A stretch of DNA of 64,000 bases from Salvelinus alpinus (taxonomy: Eukaryota > Chordata > Actinopteri > Salmoniformes > Salmonidae), in the NCBI RefSeq assembly GCF_045679555.1, contig NC_092096.1, forward strand, positions 30,900,124-30,964,123, read 5' to 3'. Shown piece after piece: positions 1-12,231 of the stretch; position 1 is the stretch's first letter; each line of letters starts with the position of its first letter. The translations under genes and the position numbers were made by a program. The notes beneath the pieces were generated by a model, which was not told the origin of the DNA, did not search any database, and saw nothing but the letters and a program-made list of their open reading frames with translations.

Positions 1-2
1 AG

Positions 3-361
3 CTCCGTGCCGAGGAGGATGCCAGGAAGAAGAACGTCTTCTCCAACAAGGCGTTCGGCGGCTACATACAGAAGGGGGACGTGAAGAAGGGCAAGAAGCT
101 GACGGGGCGCGAGAAGAAGACCAAGACTCTGTTGGAACGCCGCAAGCCCCTCAACATCGACCACCTCAACCAGGAGAGGCTGGTGGAGAAGTCCCGCGAG
201 CTCTGGCTGTGGCTGCGCCAGCTGCACGCTGAGAAGTTTGACCTGGCCGAGAAGCTGAAGAGGCAGAAGTACGACGTGAACGTGCTGCGGAACGGCATCA
301 GCGACCACCAGAGGGGCTCCAAGGTGGCCAAGGCGACCCGTGGGGCGAAGAAGTTACGTTA
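3..361 (+). CDS. troponin T, C-terminal part (5' end outside window)
   Basis: Troponin T anchors the troponin complex to tropomyosin on the thin filament of striated muscle. The open frame enters from the left edge and ends with TAG at 359-361, giving 118 residues. Visible family landmarks are GGYIQK near the start, the EKFDL heptad-type segment, and [10 protein letters not shown], which matches the conserved QKYEINVLRN troponin T core that contacts troponin I and C. The tail is basic ([13 protein letters not shown]), as usual for the family. The paralogue (cardiac, slow or fast) cannot be decided from this part; substitutions such as LWLWLRQLH are divergent. The reading is uninterrupted, although vertebrate troponin T genes usually carry several introns in this region. 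This could be an intron-poor teleost paralogue or a retrocopy with an intact frame. Codon use is GC-rich and suggests a functional gene. Confidence 0.9.
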
Positions 362-750
362 GTCCCACAGCAACAACCCCAACATGATCAGATTAGCCTA
401 GCTGTCTTAGGACCATTTTAGGTACAACCACCTGCTTCTCTTTATCATATTTCCTGAGGATTGGGTTTAGGCCTGCTTGTTTATTTGTTTTGTTTGTTTG
501 TTTGTTTGCGGGTTTCTACACTATACTGTTAGCTAAGCAGGTCTATAACTGATCAGCCTACATAATGTATTTACAGGTTTTGCACAGGCTGTCATTTTCT
601 TTGGTGACTGTAGTTGTCTGATGTAAACATTTTAATATGCTTCGAGTTATATGGTTACTGATATCGTATTCACAGATCAAGCTAATTGTTTGAATGCTGT
701 TAATACAGTTTTGATTGATCATTCTAATAAAATGTGTGAATGTTGGGTGC
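362..750 (+). other. troponin T 3' UTR with poly(A) signal
   Basis: AT-rich sequence follows the stop codon, with a short TTTG repeat at about 480-508. A canonical AATAAA lies at 726-731, so cleavage is expected around 745-755. The end point is inferred. Confidence 0.65.
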
Positions 751-1339
751 AGTTTTGGTCGTTTATTATACCTAAGCAGTCTTTGTAGTTGGTTAGTTAA
801 ATTCCTCTCTTTCTACTGTGAGGGTTACTGAAACAGTCAAATGCAAGCTATCTCGCCAAAGGATAATGTACTACATTGCATGATGTTTGTTTTTTTACAC
901 ATTAACATACACCTCATGAATGTTTATTTGTTTGTCTTGGTCCTTTTCTGATGGTTGAAACATGGGTCGTGCCTGACAGGTGTGGCACAGATGGAACTGT
1001 AAAGAGCTAATTTAGTCTCTGCCATGCTCAGGGTGGGGAAGGTAGTTGTATTGACCTGCAGAGTCTTGGCCAGAAGGAGTTAACTATGGGTTAAAATTCC
1101 AATAAGGGGTTTCCCCACATTCAAGTCAATGGGTGGCTGTTGGGTGGACTGCTGGCCATATTGAGTGTACCCATAATCCATAATTCTATTTCTATGGATC
1201 CCACTATCTTAACTGCCCCTCTGAGTGATAGATGTCATTCCATTGATGGGTGTTTACAGTCAGGCATCTCGGGCCATCCACCAATCAACAGGAGACATAA
1301 TGGATGCATCTATGGTACTCAATGGCAATGATGTACTGT
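751..1339. other. non-coding, nothing recognised
   Basis: No open frame with family resemblance and no clear repeat unit is visible between the troponin T poly(A) site and the SINE relic. Short ORFs here look like chance. Confidence 0.5.
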
Positions 1340-1496
1340 ATTTTTGTATTTAACCTTTATTTAACTAGGCAGGTCAGTTAAGAACAAATTCTTATTTACA
1401 ATGACGGCCTACCCTGGCCAAACCCGGACGACGCTGGGACAATCGTGTGCCACCCTATGGGACTCCCAATCACGCCCGGATGTGATGCAGCCTGGA
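1340..1496 (-). repeat. SINE relic, 3' part, minus orientation
   Basis: The segment reads AACCTTTATTTAACTAGGCA, then GTCAGTTAAGAACAAATTCT, then TTTACAATGACGGCCTACC and GGGACTCCCAATCACG. This is the body and tail of a common salmonid tRNA-derived SINE in reverse orientation. A fuller copy at 40830-41024 keeps the tRNA-like head. The head is missing here. Confidence 0.75.
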
Positions 1497-2745
1497 GATA
1501 ATACATATCAATCCATTATATGAGGCGGTATAATTTACTCAACCAATTTTAGTGCTAAAGAGTATCAACAAACATATTATCAGATGTACTTGCACTACTG
1601 AGAAGTTATTTAGCTGGAGTTGTGTCGTATGGGGGCTGTTTGGTACTTACTGGAGACAGTAGTCTGGACAATCACTAGAGGGCGCTAAGTGACCAGTTTA
1701 CAGTTGAACGTGTGAATGTATCTTTTCTTTACACCGTCTATAGCATGCATAACTTGGCATTCATTGATGTAATGAGTACTGTGCATACCTCATCCATAAG
1801 AGGTTTCCTCCCCTCCTGTTTTCCTCTACACTTGTGAACCCTTAGCTCTGTGCTTCACAGTTACCTGTTTCTACTGGCAATCTCCCCTCAACTTCTGAAC
1901 TATTCTGGAAAAACAATGAAATTGTCACTTGGCAACAACAAATCAATGAACTGAAAAGAAAGCTGTGTCATAATAGGGAATGCAATAGGGGACAATATTT
2001 CTGCCGTCCAGTTTTGATTGTCGTTTAGGCTGGCCTCACTATTGCCGAGAGCTGCTTGTAACCATAAGAACAAATTTAAGCCTTCCAGGCATTGCTACAG
2101 TATATGCCAACAGGTTTCCATAGAGACTGCGGTAGGCCAACTCTGCAATCAGGGCCCCTCCCTCCCCACTCGCTGAAAGGGCTGGAAGTTGATATTGATG
2201 GAAGTGTAGAAACGTCTGGATTGACTACATCTCAGACAGGATCAGTCCAGAGGCAGTTGATCTACTTACTAGATTCAGTTTGAGTTAGTCTCTGCGTCAG
2301 CAAGCAAGTCCACGTGGGGATGTGTGTGAGCATTGAATTCATGGAATGAAAATCCATTGTCGCTGAATTTTGTTATGTTTTATGATGATTTATAGGTGCT
2401 TTGTTTAGGTTAAAGAATTATGCATATAGTTATTGGGTTCAACTGACAAGCTGTAACTGCTAATTATGTGTACACTATAGTCATTTATCTTCGCCCACTA
2501 CGGATAATATGAAATGTACTGTCTTATACACTAGCTCAACAATTTCACATCAACTCACAGAATGACACATGGTTCCCAATCAAAAGTTTGCATGCTTGTT
2601 CAAGAGCATCTTCAAAACAATATAGCTCTAACCAGAGCTAATCTGCGCCAATTAGCATTTCAAATCCTAAAATGTTCCTGTTAGTGTGTTGGGATGCACA
2701 TGCACTCTTGAAACGTGACCCTGTTTGTGTGATTAGAGGCTAGAT
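1497..2745. other. non-coding, nothing recognised
   Basis: Unique-looking sequence. Short ORFs at 2092-2283 and elsewhere show no recognisable domain. Confidence 0.45.
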
Positions 2746-2747
2746 CT

Positions 2748-4770
<2,023 letters not shown>

Positions 4771-4774
4771 GAAA

Positions 4775-4938
4775 GGCTGGTGGGAGGAGCTATAGGAGGA
4801 CGGGCTCATTATAATGGCTGGAATGGAATCAATGGAACGTAGTCAAACATGTGTTTGAAGTGTTTGGTACCATTCTATTGATTGCATTCCAGCCATTATG
4901 ATGAGCCTGTCCTCCTATAGCTCCTTCCACCAGCTCCT
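4775..4938. repeat. palindromic MITE, copy 1
   Basis: The left half (GGGAGGAGCTATAGGAGGAC, then ATTATAATGGCTGGAATGGA) is the inverse of the right half (ATTCCAGCCATTATGATGAG, then GTCCTCCTATAGCTCC). The whole could fold into one long hairpin. A related copy lies at 44606-44781. It abuts the TG microsatellite that follows. Confidence 0.8.
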
Positions 4939-5069
<131 letters not shown>

Positions 5070-6704
5070 ACACGCGCCCTGGCATGTGTGGGTACGCTAA
5101 ATATAAACCCATTCCATTATACCTAACAGCGGACCGTCAGCTGAGCCCACTGACATACTGTAAGACACAGGGCCAATGGATGACTCATCGCTTTAGAGGA
5201 GTGGGAGTCTGGCAGCTCATTCATAGAAAACACAGCTCCTCTACAATAGCGGCTGTCTGACATCAGCTGTCTGCTGGGCTAGCGCAGGGGTAAGTCAGGG
5301 CTAACACAGCCCACTGACCTGGCTGCCTCGTCAATGAATGGCTTGTTGGTGTTATGCGTCATGGTAAAGTTGCATTAAGAAATAGTTTTCCTTTAGTGAA
5401 TAATTGCTATCCATCTACTAGTCATTGTTAGCTAAGCCCAGTAAGTAGTGTGTGGATACATTGGAATCTTTTGTATCCTAGTAGTGCCAGTGTGAGTTTT
5501 TCTGCATGCTTGTGGTGTTTTCGGGATGCTGAGACATTTTCCCGGCACAGCTGTTGCTGCGGACATTAGTGGATAAGTGAGCTGCCGGGAGGTGAGCTGT
5601 AAATCTTTGTGAGTCGATGGGCTTGATGAACAGCTGCATTAAGAGTCACGCTCATGTCCTCCCACCGTGTCCTCTCACTGTCTCTCCCGGTGATTCACGC
5701 CGCCTCGCCATCTCTGCACAGCATGCAAATCAACCCAACAAGTGGAGGGCTCTGATCCCAGCTCCATCCTGTTATTATCACTTGCTGGGACTCAGAGCCG
5801 GTGACAGGAGAGTACCACCAAACTGCACCTGTTGTGCCGGATATAACGCAGTGATGGCCGTGAAGGCTCAGGTTTCCAATTTAAACGACAGAAAGAGAAA
5901 AGGCCTCCCTCGTCCTTTAATTGCTATTCTCAGACAGGCTTTAGTGAAGCACTGACTGTGAGACAGGGGAACAGGGTAGCTCAGGCACACGGATACATAG
6001 AACACCAGCCAGGTGGCGTCGTGTCTTTCCCTTGGCTGATGAGGTCTCTAGAGAGAAGCCTGTGTGCGTCACGGCCAAACACTGTCTAGAGAAAACAAGA
6101 GTTGATTCATGTCTTTGGAGTTATGATAGTAGCACGTTATGACCTATACTGCAGCTAGCTTGATCAATTGGAGGAAGAGATTTGTTTTTTTCTATATAAA
6201 AATGTTCTTAATTATTTCTGGTAATTAGTTTGGGTTCTCTAATGGAGGCCCTGTTAACCACAGGATTCCATTTGATCCCAAACCCTATCCCCAATGTACA
6301 CAACTCAGGAGAATATGATAATTAATGACAACCGCATTCAGTGCATAATCAACTATAAAATGTTCCGCCAGTTTCTGTTGCTGTCTCCAAATGCCCATAC
6401 GTGGCACCCTGCTGAGACTTGAGCAGCTCTCATTCTGAAGACGTGTAGTTCAGAATCCCCATCGCTGGAGTAAACATGAATTAACATGTCGTGGTTATTC
6501 ATGGGACTGGATGCTCGTGTCAAAGCAAATCAGTGCGGTGGGAAGTGTAATGAAAGTTGATTTCAGTGTGTTCTTGTCCGCGGGGTAAAACGTCTATTGT
6601 GGGCCACTTATATCAATACGTTTGCATCACAACCTTTCATCTTTCCCCCCTGTGATTGCGGTAGCTGGTGGAAGAAAAGGGTTTCAACAGCCGTGGTTGA
6701 CACT
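5070..6704. other. non-coding, nothing recognised
   Basis: No gene is supported. The 112-codon plus-strand ORF at 5617-5955 has no recognisable motif and no splice or poly(A) context. Parts around 5600-5960 have the look of unique sequence and could be conserved non-coding DNA, but this cannot be judged without alignment. Confidence 0.4.
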
Positions 6705-6709
6705 GACAG

Positions 6710-7112
6710 TGTCACGACTTCAACCGAGGCAGGCTCTCCTTCCCGTTCGGGTGGCGCTCGGCGGTCGTCGTCACCGGCCTATTAGCTGCCACTGACTCTT
6801 TTTCCTCCCCCTCCTTATGTGTTTATTTGTATCACCTGTGTTCAGTTAAGTTGTTAATTAGTGTGGCTTTATTAGTCAGCCAGCCCGTAGGCTTCTTTGT
6901 GCGGGATTGTTCATCTGTAGCTGTGGATTTTGGGAGTGGTTTATTGTATTGTATACTGGGTTTGTCTCCCGTGTTTGTAGACAGGTGTTTATGACACCCA
7001 GTAAGTCCGTGTTGGACATTTTGGTTTGCCGGTTGGGAATTAAAAATCACCGTATTGAAGCTCTGCTGTTCCTGCGTCTGATTTCACACCCCCCGACACC
7101 CAGGTCGTTACA
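6710..7112 (+). repeat. 5' LTR of the gypsy element
   Basis: 403 bp, TGTCACGACTTC to GGTCGTTACA. A TATA-like CTTTATTA at 6867-6874 lies about 25-30 bp upstream of GTGCGGGATT (6899-6908). That spacing suggests transcription starts near 6899. It differs from the 3' LTR at four sites and by no indels. Confidence 0.95.
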
Positions 7113-7113
7113 G

Positions 7114-7123
7114 AATCCCGCAC
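7114..7123 (+). promoter_or_regulatory. candidate self-priming primer-binding site
   Basis: AATCCCGCAC lies one base after the LTR and is exactly complementary to GTGCGGGATT at 6899-6908, the predicted 5' end of the transcript. In the Tf1/sushi group the first bases of the RNA fold back on such a site to prime minus-strand DNA instead of a tRNA. The complementarity is seen directly; the function is inferred. Confidence 0.7.
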
Positions 7124-7130
7124 CGATCTA

Positions 7131-10100
7131 ATGGAGTCAGCAGGAGCAGCAGCCAACCCTCTCCCATCGATGGAGGAACGGGTTCTCCACCACACCACCG
7201 TCCTCCATCGGATCGCATCAGCCATGGACCAAATGATGGAGAGAATGGAGCGATGGGAGAGGAGTGGGCTCCTCTCTCCACCTTCGGCTCCCCCCCCTCA
7301 GGACTCTCCATCCCCCGGCTCCAGCGCGCTCCGTCTTACGCTCCCGAGGGATTATGATGGAACAGCGGCAGGTTGTCAGGGGTTTTTACTCCAACTGGAG
7401 CTATACCTGGCCACTGTTCGCCCCACTCCCTCGGGAGCGGAGAGGGTGAGTGTCCTCGTCTCCTGCCTAACGGGTCGTGCTCTGGAGTGGGCCAACGCAG
7501 TCTGGAATGGCCCGGACTCCGCGAAGGAGCACTACCCGGAGTTTACCCGTCGTTTTCGTGCCGTGTTTGACCACCCCACAGACGGCCGAGCGGCGGGTGA
7601 GAGACTATTTCATCTCAGGCAGGAGAAGAGGAGCGCACAGGATTTCGCGCTGGAGTTCCGGACCTTGGCCGCGGGATCAGGGTGGAACGACAGGGCCCTT
7701 ATTGCCCACTACCGGTGTAGTCTCCGGGAGGACGTCCGCAGGGAGCTAGCGTGTCGGGACATCGCGCTTTCTCTAGATGAGCTTATTGACATGTCCATCC
7801 GACTGGATAATCTGCTGGCTGCCCGCGGGCGTTCGGAGAGGGTCCTGTGCGTTCCACCACCCAGCGCCCCGGCTTCCATCCCGATGGAGTTGGGAGGGGC
7901 CGCGCCTAGGGGTACCGGAGGAGGAGGCCTCCCCTGCACCAACTGTGGTCGGAGAGGACACACGGTCGACCGGTGCTGGGGGGGTCTGTCTGGGAGTCGA
8001 GATGTCAGGCGGAACGCTTCTCGATCACCCCAGGTGAGTCAGCACCAAACTCACTCAGAACCCCCTGTTGGTCACATGTTTGTCTCAATTTTTTTCCTTT
8101 ATTTTTTTCCCTCTTCCCAGCATAGGGCACTAGTCGATTCAGGTGCAGCTGGGAACTTTATGGATCGCGGACTCGCCCGTAAGTTGGGCGTTCCGCTTGT
8201 GCCGATAGATTCTCCCTTTCCCGTTCACTCCCTAGATAGCCGGCCATTAGGGTCAGGGGTGGTCAGGGAGGCCACAGTTCCCCTGGACATGGTGACGCAG
8301 GGGAATCATAGGGAACGTATCAGTTTATACATTATTGATTCGCCTGCGTTTCCAGTGGTGCTGGGTATTCCCTGGTTGGCCCGGCACAATCCCAATATTT
8401 CGTGGAGACAGGGGGTTCTCCAGGGGTGGTCAGAGGAGTGTTCTGGAAGGTGCCTGGGAGTTTCCATTGGTGCCACGTCGGTGGAGAGTCCAGACCAGGG
8501 TTCCACGGTGCGCATTCCCCCCGAGTATGCCGATTTGGCAATCGCTTTCTGTAAAAAGAAAGCGACGAAATTACCACCACATCGACCGGGTAGGGATTGT
8601 GCGATAGATCTCCAGGTTAACGCTGCGCTTCCCAAGAGTCACGTGTACCCTTTGTCCCAAGAGGAGACGTTGGCTATGGAGACATATGTCGCGGAGTCTC
8701 TGGGACAGGGGTACATTCGGCCCTCCATCTCACCCGTCTCCTCGAGTTTCTTTTTTGTGAAGAAAAAGGAGGGAGGTTTGCGTCCGTGTATTGATTATAG
8801 AGGTCTAAATGCCATCACAGTGGGGTTTAGTTACCCACTACCTCTCATCGCTTCGGCGGTGGAATCATTTCATGGAGCGCAGTTCTTTACAAAACTGGAC
8901 CTCAGGAGCGCGTACAGTCTGGTGCGTATTCGGAAAGGAGACGAGTGGAAAACCGCATTTAGTACCACATCGGGCCACTATGAGTACTGCGTCATGCCGT
9001 ATGGGTTAAAGAATGCTCCAGCCGTTTTCCAATCCTTTGTAGACGACATTCTCAGGGACCTGCACGTGCAGGGGGTAGTTGTGTATATCGATGACATTCT
9101 GATCTACTCAACTACTCACGCCGCGCATGTATCTCTGGTGCGCAAAGTGCTTGGCAGACTGCTGGAGCATGACCTATACGTCAAGGCTGAGAAGTGTGTG
9201 TTCTCCAAACAAGCCGTCTCCTTCCTGGGTTATCGCATTTCCACCTCGGGGGTGGTGGTGGAGAGTGACCGCATAAAGGCCGTGCGTAATTGGCCGACTC
9301 CAACCACGGTGAAGGAGGTGCAGCGGTTTTTGGGTTTTGCCAACTACTACCGGAGATTTATCCGGGGTTTTGGCCAGGTAGCGGCTCCCATTACCTCACT
9401 GCTAAGGGGGGGCCCGGTGCGGTTGCGGTGGTCAGCGGCGGCGGACGGAGCTTTCAACAGGTTGAAGGCTCTGTTCACGGATGCTCCCGTGTTGGCGCAT
9501 CCGGATCCCTCTTTGGCATTCATAGTGGAGGTGGACGCGTCCGAGGCTGGGGTGGGTGCCGTGCTATCACAGCGCTCGGGTACGCCACCAAAACTCCGCC
9601 CCTGCGCTTTCTTCTCTAGTAAGCTCAGTGCAGCGGAGCGTAACTATGATGTGGGGGATAGGGAGTTGTTAGCGGTGGTCAGGGCTCTGAAGGTGTGGAG
9701 ACACTGGCTTGAGGGGGCTAAGCACCCCTTTCTCATCTGGACCGACCACCAGAATCTGGAGTATATTCGGGCAGCTCGGAGACTGAACCCGCGTCAGGCA
9801 AGGTGGGCCATGTTTTTCACCCGGTTTCGGTTCACGTTGTCCTATAGACCCGGCTCCCAAAACGTAAAGGCTGACGCACTGTCCCGCCTTTACGACACGG
9901 AGGATAGGACCACCGAACCCACTCCCATCATCCCCGCCTCGAGGCTGATAGCGCCAGTGGTATGGGAGGTGGACTCGGACATCGAGCGGGCGCTACGGGC
10001 GGAACCCGCGCCTCCTCAGTGTCCGGCGGGCCGTAAGTACGTACCGCTTGGTGTTCGGGACCGACTGATTCGGTGGGCTCATGTCCTACCCTCCTCGGGT

Positions 10101-10811
10101 CACCCTGGGGTGACGAGGACAGTGGGGAGCCTTCGGGGGAGGTATTGGTGGCCTACCTTAGCTCGGGACGTTAGGGTTTATGTCTCCTCCTGTTCGGTAT
10201 GCGCTCAGAGTAAGGCTCCTAGGCACCTTCCTAGAGGGAAGTTGCAACCCCTCCCCGTTCCACAACGGCCATGGTCTCATCTGTCCGTGGACTTCCTGAC
10301 CGATCTCCCCCCCTCTCAGGGAAACACTACGGTTCTGGTAATTGTGGATCGGTTTTCTAAGTCCTGCCGTCTCCTCCCGTTGCCCGGTATCCCTACTGCC
10401 CTACAGACTGCGGAGGCCTTATTTACTCACGTCTTCCGGCACTACGGGGTGCCGGAGGACATCGTTTCTGATCGGGGCCCCCAGTTCACGTCCCGGGTAT
10501 GGAGGGCGTTCATGGAGCGTCTGGGGGTCACGGTCAGCTTGACGTCCGGTTTTCACCCCGAGAGTAATGGGCAGGTGGAGAGAGTGAACCAGGAGGTGGG
10601 TAGGTTTCTGCGGTCGTATTGCCAGGACCGGCCAGGGGAGTGGGCGAGATACATTCCCTGGGCCGAGATGGCCCAGAACTCACTACGCCACTCCTCTACT
10701 AATGTGTCCCCCTTTCAGTGTGTGTTGGGGTACCAGCCGGTCCTGGCACCATGGCATCCGAGCCAGACCGAGGCTCCTGCGGTGGAGGAGTGGGTACAGC
10801 GCTCCAAATAG
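7131..10811 (+). pseudogene. gag-pol polyprotein of gypsy element, prematurely stopped
   Basis: The ATG at 7131 lies 18 bases after the LTR and opens a 1,226-codon frame. Gag comes first and ends with a CCHC zinc knuckle (CTNCGRRGHTVDRC, residues 269-282). The aspartic protease motif LVDSGAAG follows at about 334. Reverse transcriptase has YIDD at 652-655. RNase H begins with EVDASEAG (catalytic Asp at about 802). Integrase has an H-H-C-C zinc finger from about 984 and the triad D1054, D1114, E1150 (35-residue spacing between the last two). Gag and pol are in one frame, with no shift or stop between them. A TAG at 10809-10811 interrupts the frame just after the integrase core; the same frame stays open beyond it. 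An 87-nt intron-like segment lies at 8034-8120. With the downstream stop and frameshift, this copy is best called a recent pseudogene. Confidence 0.93.
8034..8120 (+). other. intron-like segment inside gag-pol, in frame
   Basis: CAG|GTGAGT at 8031-8039 is a consensus 5' splice site. TTTTTTTCCCTCTTCCCAG ending at 8120 is a strong pyrimidine tract with a 3' splice site. The 87 nt are divisible by three and contain no in-frame stop, so spliced and unspliced RNAs both keep the frame. It sits between the zinc knuckle and the protease and would encode a low-complexity Phe-rich linker. Use of these sites is inferred. Confidence 0.45.
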
Positions 10812-11409
10812 ACCTGGAGGGCCGTCCAGGAGTCCCTCCAACAAGCTACTACTAGGCAGAAGAGGAGCGCTGACCGCCACCGCAGTGAGGCCCCCGTGTT
10901 TGTACCGGGGGAAAGGGTCTGGCTCTCGACCCGAAACCTACCCCTCCGCTTGCCCTGCCGGAAGCTGAGGCCGCAGTGTGTAGGGCCCTTCAAAGTCCTG
11001 AGGAGAATAAACGAGGTGTGTTATCGATTAAAACTCCCTTCCTATTATCGTATTAACCCCTCGTTTCATGTGTCTCTCCTCAGGCCGGTGGTAGCTGGTC
11101 CCCTGCAGGACGGTGAGGTGCCGGAGGTCCCCCCCCCCCCCTCTGGACATCGAGGGGTCCCCGGCGTACACAATACGGGCCATTCTGGACTCGAGACGCC
11201 GGGTGAGGGGCCTGCAGTACCTCGTGGACTGGGAGGGGTACGGTCCGGAGGAGAGGTGCTGGGTACCGGTGGAGGACATTTTGGATCCATCTATGTTAGG
11301 GGATTTCCATCGCCTCCATCCGGATCGCCCTGCGCCTCGTCCTCCGGGTCGACCTCGAGGCCGGTGTCGGCGCGCTGCGGGAGCCGCGCGTCAGAGGGGG
11401 GGGGGGTAC
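10812..11409 (+). pseudogene. pol C-terminus: integrase tail, GPY/F module and chromodomain (frameshifted)
   Basis: After the TAG at 10809 the same frame continues with integrase C-terminal sequence, including the GPY/F-type motif CVGPFKVLRRIN (from about 10977) and RINPSFHVSLLRP. A run of C at about 11130-11143 then breaks the frame. In the next frame a chromodomain follows ([18 protein letters not shown], about 11215-11270), with the aromatic and acidic residues typical of chromoviral chromodomains, which target integration to marked chromatin. The frame has no stop before the 3' LTR. A length change in the C homopolymer is the simplest cause of the shift, although a sequencing error in that run is possible. 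Confidence 0.88.
11392..11406 (+). promoter_or_regulatory. polypurine tract of the gypsy element
   Basis: AGAG followed by a long G run lies three bases before the 3' LTR. This is the expected place for the plus-strand primer. Confidence 0.7.
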
Positions 11410-11812
11410 TGTCACAACTTCAACCGAGGCAGGCTCTCCTTCCCGTTCAGGTGGCGCTCGGCGGTCGTCGTCACCGGCCTATTAGCTGCCACTGACTCTT
11501 TTTCCTCCCCCTCCTTATGTGTTTATTTGTATCACCTGTGTTCAGTTAAGTTGTTAATTAGTGTGGCTTTATTAGTCAGCCAGCCCGTAGGCTTCTTTGT
11601 GCGGGATTGTTCGTCTGTAGCTGTGGATTTCGGGAGTGGTTTATTGTATTGTATACTGGGTTTGTCTCCCGTGTTTGTAGACAGGTGTTTATGACACCCA
11701 GTAAGTCCGTGTTGGACATTTTGGTTTGCCGGTTGGGAATTAAAAATCACCGTATTGAAGCTCTGCTGTTCCTGCGTCTGATTTCACACCCCCCGACACC
11801 CAGGTCGTTACA
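11410..11812 (+). repeat. 3' LTR of the gypsy element
   Basis: 403 bp, TGTCACAACTTC to GGTCGTTACA, followed by the target duplication GACAG. The four differences from the 5' LTR are all C-to-T or G-to-A changes at CpG positions, as expected for methylated DNA. Confidence 0.95.
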
Positions 11813-11817
11813 GACAG

Positions 11818-12229
11818 CTCCATAGGCCCCCTCGGTTCAGTTTTTTTCTTGTTGCTTCCATCCACTGGATGATATATGTATATTCAAATCATTTCAAATG
11901 TAAATTCAGAAATACAAAATGTACAATAAAATCTTTGTCAAAGCTTATTACATATACAAGATTGAAGCAATTACTGTCCAAAAACAAGATAATGTAATGA
12001 ATACAGGCAAAATAAGAAGTTAATAACTCCGGTCCGCCTCCTTAACCACTACCTTTCACCACCTTATCATCAGGCCTAGCAGCCTCTTTCCATGGATATG
12101 AGAGTAGTGTTAATAGGAAATCAATACTGTGTGTTCTAGATGAGCTGCAATCAGGGGAAATCTCTCAGCAGATAATAGCAGTGTGTCTGTCTCTCCTACT
12201 GATGAGCCTGTGTCAGCCAGTCTGAATAT
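11818..12229. other. non-coding, nothing recognised
   Basis: Unique-looking AT-rich sequence between the gypsy element and the next Tc1 relic. Confidence 0.4.
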
Positions 12230-12231
12230 TA

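Larger units (their letters stand above)
6705..11817 (+). mobile_element. Ty3/gypsy chromovirus, Tf1/sushi type, full length with TSD
   Basis: The element runs from 6710 to 11812 (5,103 bp). It is flanked by the 5-bp duplication GACAG (6705-6709 and 11813-11817). Both LTRs are 403 bp, start TG and end CA, and differ at only four positions, all CpG transitions. Between them lie a fused gag-pol frame, protease, reverse transcriptase, RNase H, integrase, a GPY/F module and a C-terminal chromodomain, then a purine-rich tract just before the 3' LTR. The chromodomain and the integrase placed after RT-RNase H identify a chromovirus. There is no tRNA-type primer site (TGG) after the 5' LTR. A stop codon and a frameshift in pol mean that this copy is probably not autonomous. 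The low LTR divergence indicates recent insertion. Confidence 0.95.

Noticed and set aside
5617..5955. 112-codon plus-strand ORF
   Set aside because: No recognised motif, no splice or poly(A) context; consistent with chance.
7040..7311. Minus-strand ORFs over gag
   Set aside because: Shadows of the plus-strand gag-pol frame.
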